Below are positions 59,504-64,000 of a stretch of 64,000 nt of DNA, one piece after another. Both the position numbers and the translations under genes were made by a program. The notes under the pieces were generated by a model, which worked only from the letters and a program-made list of their open reading frames with translations, searched no databases and was not told the DNA's origin. How positions within the stretch are numbered: position 1 is the stretch's first letter; every line of letters begins with the position of its first letter. The stretch is from CAIXSC01 sp046349935 (GTDB lineage: Bacteria > Planctomycetota > Planctomycetia > Pirellulales > Pirellulaceae). Location: contig JAXMBK010000003.1 of assembly GCA_046349935.1 (NCBI GenBank), positions 682,001-746,000 on the forward strand, in the 5' to 3' direction.

Positions 59504-60886
59504 TTAGTCCCACCACCAGCGTTTCGGATCGACTTTGCTGAGGTCGATCTGACCGCGAGCGGCGGCCAGTTCGCCCGATTCGTCCTTCTGCAGGTTGCCG
59601 GCCGAGAGGGCTTGGCGCGCTTGAATGTTCACGCCGCCGCCGATCGGCGTCATCAGCGTGTTCCCCTTCCAGATCACGTTGACCGCCGACTCCACCTGCT
59701 TCGGCACGTGGTGCGTTTCGACCGCGTACAGCTGCTCGTTCAAGAACACCGGCAACTGCCAGCCGGCCTGACCGTAGAAGTCTTGTTCTTGGATGTAGGC
59801 AGCCGCAATCGACAGGTCGATCAGATTGCGCATTTGACCGTACACAGGCGACTTCTTCGCCAACTCGCCGTACTTCTCGGTGAACTGCTTCACGAACTGT
59901 TGGCTAGCGCGGTTCGTTCCGCCCTTCGCCGCCACGCGACCGCCCTCGGCCGTTACGCGTTCGTTTTCGCCGATCAGCTTCACCCCTTCACCCACCAATT
60001 CCATCGCTAACTTGTCGTCGCTCACCCGCACGCACTCGTAGTTCGGCGTGAAGTACCAACGTTCCATCGCATTGCGAGCCACATCGTTCGGGTTCGCTCG
60101 CGACACGTAGCTTTCGATCTTCACGGGCGGAACTTCCAGCCCGATGCCGATCAACTTCATGCGATAGTCGGCTTCGACCAGCACCTGGGCGAAGTGCGTT
60201 TGCGGCGAGACGCCGCGAATCGAAACTTCTTGCAACCCGAGGCTCTCGCGCAGGCCGGCGGCGATTCGCTGAGCATCGTTCGGCGAGATGGCGCCCAAAT
60301 TGCGCAAGAACTGTTGCATCCGCGCCAGCCCTTCCTGCGTTGGGTCGATCGACACGCTGATCACATTCGCTCCGCCGCCGCTGGGCGGAAACGCCCGCAG
60401 CGCGACGATCAGGTCTTGCAGCTCCAGCACCGGTTGCCCCGACTGCATCCCGACGATGCGTCCCGTCGGATCGGCCATGAAGCCTTCGGCCGGCCCTTCG
60501 ATCACGATGTCTTTCGAGTCGGGGTAGAAGAAGACGTGGCGAACGCGCGTGAGCCCCGCCAGGAACTTCAGTTCGTCGGTGATCGGTTGTCCCGCCGCGA
60601 GCTTTTCGGCGATCACGGCTTCGAGCCGCGTGAGCGAGATCTTGCGCGAGTCGCTCTTACGCGCCAGGTCGCGCGACAGGCTGGCTCGAGCCGCCTCGCG
60701 CTGCCGTTTCATGAGAGCGCCGGTAGGATCGGCGACCTTCTTCATACGCAGCACGCCTTGCGCGTCGACTTCGACGCCGGCGACCGGCTGACCTACCACT
60801 TGTGCTTGGACTTGTCCCAGGCCAAAGACTGCGGTCAGAATGGCTGCGACCGCGAGCGTCGGAAGACGAAATCGGAACATGGACAT
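59504..60886 (-). CDS. DUF1598 exported protein
   Basis: A 460-residue planctomycete DUF1598 protein with a signal peptide (about 1-28, ending VQAQ). Conserved segments are RKISLTRLEAVIAEKLAAGQ, LAGLTRVRHVFFYPDSKDIVIEGPAEG and a C-terminal MERWYFTPNYECVRVSDD. It is probably periplasmic. ATG 60886 or 60880 could start it; no strong Shine-Dalgarno is seen. It is convergent with the nitroreductase gene. Family function is unknown. Confidence 0.88.
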   Translation of the reverse strand: MSMFRFRLPTLAVAAILTAVFGLGQVQAQVVGQPVAGVEVDAQGVLRMKKVADPTGALMKRQREAARASLSRDLARKSDSRKISLTRLEAVIAEKLAAGQPITDELKFLAGLTRVRHVFFYPDSKDIVIEGPAEGFMADPTGRIVGMQSGQPVLELQDLIVALRAFPPSGGGANVISVSIDPTQEGLARMQQFLRNLGAISPNDAQRIAAGLRESLGLQEVSIRGVSPQTHFAQVLVEADYRMKLIGIGLEVPPVKIESYVSRANPNDVARNAMERWYFTPNYECVRVSDDKLAMELVGEGVKLIGENERVTAEGGRVAAKGGTNRASQQFVKQFTEKYGELAKKSPVYGQMRNLIDLSIAAAYIQEQDFYGQAGWQLPVFLNEQLYAVETHHVPKQVESAVNVIWKGNTLMTPIGGGVNIQARQALSAGNLQKDESGELAAARGQIDLSKVDPKRWWWD

Positions 60887-60962
60887 CGGGAATTAGCCCC
60901 TCGAAGGTTCGCGGAATGCGCAGGGTGCGGCGCGCCTTGCACTGCCTACATCCCTTTCGGCT

Positions 60963-60991
60963 ATCCTAGTTGCAACCTATCGAACAGGCAA
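60963..60991 (-). promoter_or_regulatory. Promoter for the DUF1598 gene
   Basis: On the minus strand TTGCCT (60991-60986), a 17-bp spacer and TAGGAT (60968-60963), about 80 nt before the start codon. Confidence 0.4.
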
Positions 60992-61077
60992 AGAAAGGCC
61001 GAAAAATTCGGTCGCGACCGCCGAAAACGCCTCCCCGACGCTCGGCCTCGTCCGATCGTACCGATTGTGCCGCGAGG

Positions 61078-64000
61078 CTACGACTTCTTGGCCGACTTAA
61101 AATTCCCGCGACCTCCCTGGTTGGCCGCGTTGGGATTCGGCTTCGGCGGCGTGGTGATCCGACGCAGGTTTCCGGGCCCCAACAATTCGTCGAGACGCCT
61201 TTGTAGTTCAGGAGTTACGTCGAGTCGCACCCGATTAGAGCGAAGCTTGACGCGGCAGCCGTCGCGCAATTGCAGCAGCAATTCAAAATCGCGTTGCCCG
61301 GGGTAACCACGGACGATCTCCCGGATCTTGGGGAGCATCTCGACCCCGTGTCTGGCTTCGTCGACGCGGACGACGATTCCGGTGGTGTAGCGCGACCCAA
61401 GCTCGGCCAGCGGGATGAGTTCATTGACGACCAGGTTCGCCTCGTCGCCGCCGCGGCGGTCGAGCGACCCGCGCACGACGAGGATCGCATCGGGCTGGAC
61501 GAGCTGCCCGAAGTTGACGAAGTCGTCGGGCCAAAGGATGCAGCGAATCGTCCCTGCCATGTCTTCCAGATCGAACATGGCGTAGCGAGTGGGAGCGCCC
61601 GGGCGGCTGTTCTTGGTGTTGGTAATCTTGATCGCCGACAGCATGCCGCCCAGGAAAACTTCGGTCCGATCGGGCAGTTCGGGAACCTTGTCAATCGTGT
61701 GCGAACAAAACTCGGCCAACGTCGCCTCATACTCGGCCAACGGGTGGCTCGTCAGGTAAAACCCCAGCACTTCCTTCTCGGACATCAGCCGTTCGCGTTC
61801 CTCGAATTCGCCGACGTCTGGCAGCGCCACCGCCGCCGTCTTCTTGTCTTCTTCCTCGCCGAAGCCGCCGAACAGGTTCTTTTGACCGCTGCGTCGGTCG
61901 GCCAGCGCCGCGGCGCCCGCTTGGAGGGCCCGATCGAGGACGTTGATGAGTTGCTTGCGAGTGGCCTTGAAGCAATCCATGGCGCCGGCCTTGATGAGCG
62001 TTTCCAGCGCCCCGCGACCGCACGCTTGCACATCGACTCGTTCGCAAATATCGAACAGATCGCGGAACGGGCCGCGCTTGCGGCGTTCGGCCACCAACGC
62101 GTCGGAGGCGGAGCCGCCGCAGCCCTTGATCGCGGACAACCCGAAGTGGATGCGACCGTTCTTCACCGAGAAATCCGCGTCCGACTGGTTCACGTCGGGC
62201 GGAACAATCTCGATGTTCATCCGTTTGCAATCTTCCAAGTGCTCGACCAGCGAGTCTTTGGTCTTGAAGTTGCGTCCCTCGATGTCGCCCGACAGCAGCG
62301 CCGCCATGAACTCGAGCGGATAATGGGCCTTCAAGTAGGCCGTCATGTAGGCGATCAGCGCGTACGCCGTGCTATGCGACTTGTTGAAGCCGTAGCCCGC
62401 AAACTTGATGATCAGGTTCCAGAAGTCATCGGCCTGTTTGGCCGAAATCCCATTCGCTTGCGCTCCCTTGAGGAACTGCTCGCGATTGCGATTGATGATG
62501 TCTTCCTTCTTCTTGCTGATCGCCTTGATGCAGGTGTAGGCGTTCGCCAGCTCGATGCCGCCTAATTCGTTCAAGATCCGCATGACCTGCTCCTGATAGA
62601 CCATGACGCCGTTGGTCTCGGAGAGGATCTTTTCGCAGATCGGGTGGATGTACTCGGCCTTCTGCCGACCGTGTTTCACTTCGACATAGTCGCGCACCAT
62701 GCCGCCTTCCAGCGGGCCGGGGCGATACAGTGCGTTGGTGGCGATGATGTCGTGGAAGCCGTCCGGCTTCATCTTCTGCAGCAGGTCGCGAATGCCGCCG
62801 CTTTCCAGCTGGAAAATGCCTTTCGTTTCCCCGCGTTGCAGCAAGGCGTAGGTCGCTCGGTCGTCGGTCGGAAACTTGTAGGGGTCGACGCGCTTGCCTG
62901 TCGTCTGTTCGATGAGGTCGACGGCCTTCGAGAGGATCGTCAAGTTTCGCAGGCCGAGGAAGTCCATCTTCAACAGGCCGGCCGCTTCGACGTCGCCCAT
63001 CGACCATTGCGTAATGATGTCGGTCTTCCCCGTCACGCGCCCCAGCGGGACGTACTCGGTCAACGGTTTGTCGGCGATCACGACGGCGGCGGCGTGCGTG
63101 CCGATGTTGCGCGCGAGCCCTTCGATGCGCAGCGCGAGATCCAGCAGTTCGCGCACCTCGGGATCGGTTTCGTACGCCTGCTTCAGTTCCGCGCCCTTCT
63201 CCAGCGCTTCCGCCAGTTCAATGCCCAGCTCGTCGGGCACCATGGCGGAGATTTTGTTGACGCGCTCGATCGGCATTCCCAGTACGCGTCCGACGTCCTT
63301 GATCGCCGCTCGCGCCGCCAGCGTTCCGAACGTGCCGATCTGGGCGACGTTCGCTTCGCCATACGAGTCCTTGACGTAACGGATGACTTCGCCGCGGCGT
63401 TCCTTGCAAAAGTCGATGTCGATATCAGGCGCTTCGCGGCGATTCTCGTCCAGGAAGCGCTCGAACAGCAGGTCGTACTTCAACGGGCAAACGTGGCTGA
63501 GGTACAGCGCGTAGCACACGAGCGCACCGACGCCGCTGCCGCGCGCCGTCGCCGGAATATCCTTGGTGCGCGCGTAGCGCACAAAGTCCCACACGATGAG
63601 GAAGTAATTCGAAAAGCCCAGCTTGCCGATGCAGCTTAGTTCGCGGTCCAACCGCTTCATGACGCGTTCGGAAAGCTGCCCGCCCGGCCGCATCTCCTCA
63701 TTGCCTTCGTACCGCTCGTGAAGCCCCTTCAAACACAACTCGCGCAGGTAGTCGTCCGCCGTCCGCTCTTCCGGAATCTTGAACGTCGGAAAGTAGCGTT
63801 TTCCCAGTTCGAGATCGATGCTGACCGAGTCGGCGATTTGTTGGCTGCGCGCGACCGCGTCTTCCAATCCGGGAAAACACGAATACATCTGCTCGGAATT
63901 GCGCAAGTAGTACTGATTGCCGTCCATCCGCATCCGGCTGGTGTCGGTGCGGAACTTGCCCGTGTTCACGCACAACAGCACGTCCTGCGCTTCTGCATCT
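61078..64000 (-). CDS. dnaE: DNA polymerase III subunit alpha, N-terminus cut by window edge
   Basis: The visible 974 residues are the C-terminal part of replicative polymerase alpha. The catalytic aspartates are in EAPDIDIDFCKERR (about 215 residues into the visible part), followed by ARAAIKDVGRVLG, NIGTHAAAVVI, ALYRPGPLEGGMV and FNKSHSTAYALIAY. A helix-hairpin-helix region, an OB-fold (RYAMFDLEDMAGTIRCILWP) and the C-terminal extension follow. The frame runs through the right edge without a start, so the PHP domain lies outside. No intein interrupts the catalytic motif. It is a DnaE1-type enzyme; cytoplasmic, replisome. Confidence 0.96.
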   Translation of the reverse strand, partial: DAEAQDVLLCVNTGKFRTDTSRMRMDGNQYYLRNSEQMYSCFPGLEDAVARSQQIADSVSIDLELGKRYFPTFKIPEERTADDYLRELCLKGLHERYEGNEEMRPGGQLSERVMKRLDRELSCIGKLGFSNYFLIVWDFVRYARTKDIPATARGSGVGALVCYALYLSHVCPLKYDLLFERFLDENRREAPDIDIDFCKERRGEVIRYVKDSYGEANVAQIGTFGTLAARAAIKDVGRVLGMPIERVNKISAMVPDELGIELAEALEKGAELKQAYETDPEVRELLDLALRIEGLARNIGTHAAAVVIADKPLTEYVPLGRVTGKTDIITQWSMGDVEAAGLLKMDFLGLRNLTILSKAVDLIEQTTGKRVDPYKFPTDDRATYALLQRGETKGIFQLESGGIRDLLQKMKPDGFHDIIATNALYRPGPLEGGMVRDYVEVKHGRQKAEYIHPICEKILSETNGVMVYQEQVMRILNELGGIELANAYTCIKAISKKKEDIINRNREQFLKGAQANGISAKQADDFWNLIIKFAGYGFNKSHSTAYALIAYMTAYLKAHYPLEFMAALLSGDIEGRNFKTKDSLVEHLEDCKRMNIEIVPPDVNQSDADFSVKNGRIHFGLSAIKGCGGSASDALVAERRKRGPFRDLFDICERVDVQACGRGALETLIKAGAMDCFKATRKQLINVLDRALQAGAAALADRRSGQKNLFGGFGEEEDKKTAAVALPDVGEFEERERLMSEKEVLGFYLTSHPLAEYEATLAEFCSHTIDKVPELPDRTEVFLGGMLSAIKITNTKNSRPGAPTRYAMFDLEDMAGTIRCILWPDDFVNFGQLVQPDAILVVRGSLDRRGGDEANLVVNELIPLAELGSRYTTGIVVRVDEARHGVEMLPKIREIVRGYPGQRDFELLLQLRDGCRVKLRSNRVRLDVTPELQRRLDELLGPGNLRRITTPPKPNPNAANQGGRGNFKSAKKS

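Overview
The window is a high-GC, densely coded bacterial segment from a planctomycete, most likely a Pirellulales-type lineage. This is inferred from family content, not from a marker gene. The diagnostic families are a Planctomycete-cytochrome/DUF1549/DUF1553 giant protein beside a DUF1501 protein, two DUF1559 pseudopilin-like proteins, a DUF1598 protein, a DUF6655-type lipoprotein, a formylglycine sulfatase, and an adjacent pair of topoisomerase VI subunits. No tRNA, rRNA, CRISPR, phage or transposase gene was found.

Layout. 1-10 kb: an FHA plus class III cyclase gene running off the left edge (-), a lipoprotein/GT9 pair (+), a sulfatase (+), an SH3-domain protein (-), a PIG-L deacetylase (+) and a DUF1559/lipoprotein pair (-). 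10-21 kb: a beta-lactamase-fold hydrolase and a secreted MBL hydrolase (+), the agmatine-to-putrescine genes aguB-aguA (-), the cytochrome/DUF1553 plus DUF1501 pair (+) and a 2-hydroxyacid dehydrogenase (+). 21-30 kb: a double CMD-domain protein, a lipoprotein and a DUF1559 protein (-), a small secreted protein (-), an M1 aminopeptidase with HEAT tail (+), a seven-copy 168-bp tandem array and a GNAT acetyltransferase (-). 30-37 kb: topoisomerase VI B and A (-), two small secreted proteins, an MFS transporter and a coiled-coil protein (+). 37-44.5 kb: a DegT aminotransferase (-) diverging from a complete five-gene peptide ABC importer operon (+). 44.6-51 kb: a six-gene (-) operon encoding a vWA protein with a TonB-like anchor, a TPR protein, ExbB/TolQ, two ExbD and a large TPR protein. 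51-54 kb: def-fmt-miaB (+). 54-64 kb: a coiled-coil protein (-), groES and a terpene-cyclase-fold protein (+), a GlsB-type membrane protein (-), an esterase and a nitroreductase (+), a DUF1598 protein (-) and dnaE running off the right edge (-).

The most unusual structure is non-coding. Four families of short palindromic repeats (called A, B, C and D here) sit almost entirely at gene 3' ends, especially between convergent genes. Family A carries a CCGTAG hexamer followed by a 7-bp-stem hairpin and supplies the actual stop codon of four unrelated genes, all of which therefore end Pro-stop. Family D supplies tandem in-frame TAG TAG stops to two more. Two family A copies lie directly before start codons, one of them between a strong Shine-Dalgarno and its ATG. 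Another has been amplified, with pieces of the aminopeptidase 3' end, into the 168-bp tandem array. The best candidate for an undescribed protein system is the ExbBD-vWA-TPR operon, in which the vWA protein appears to replace TonB/TolA.
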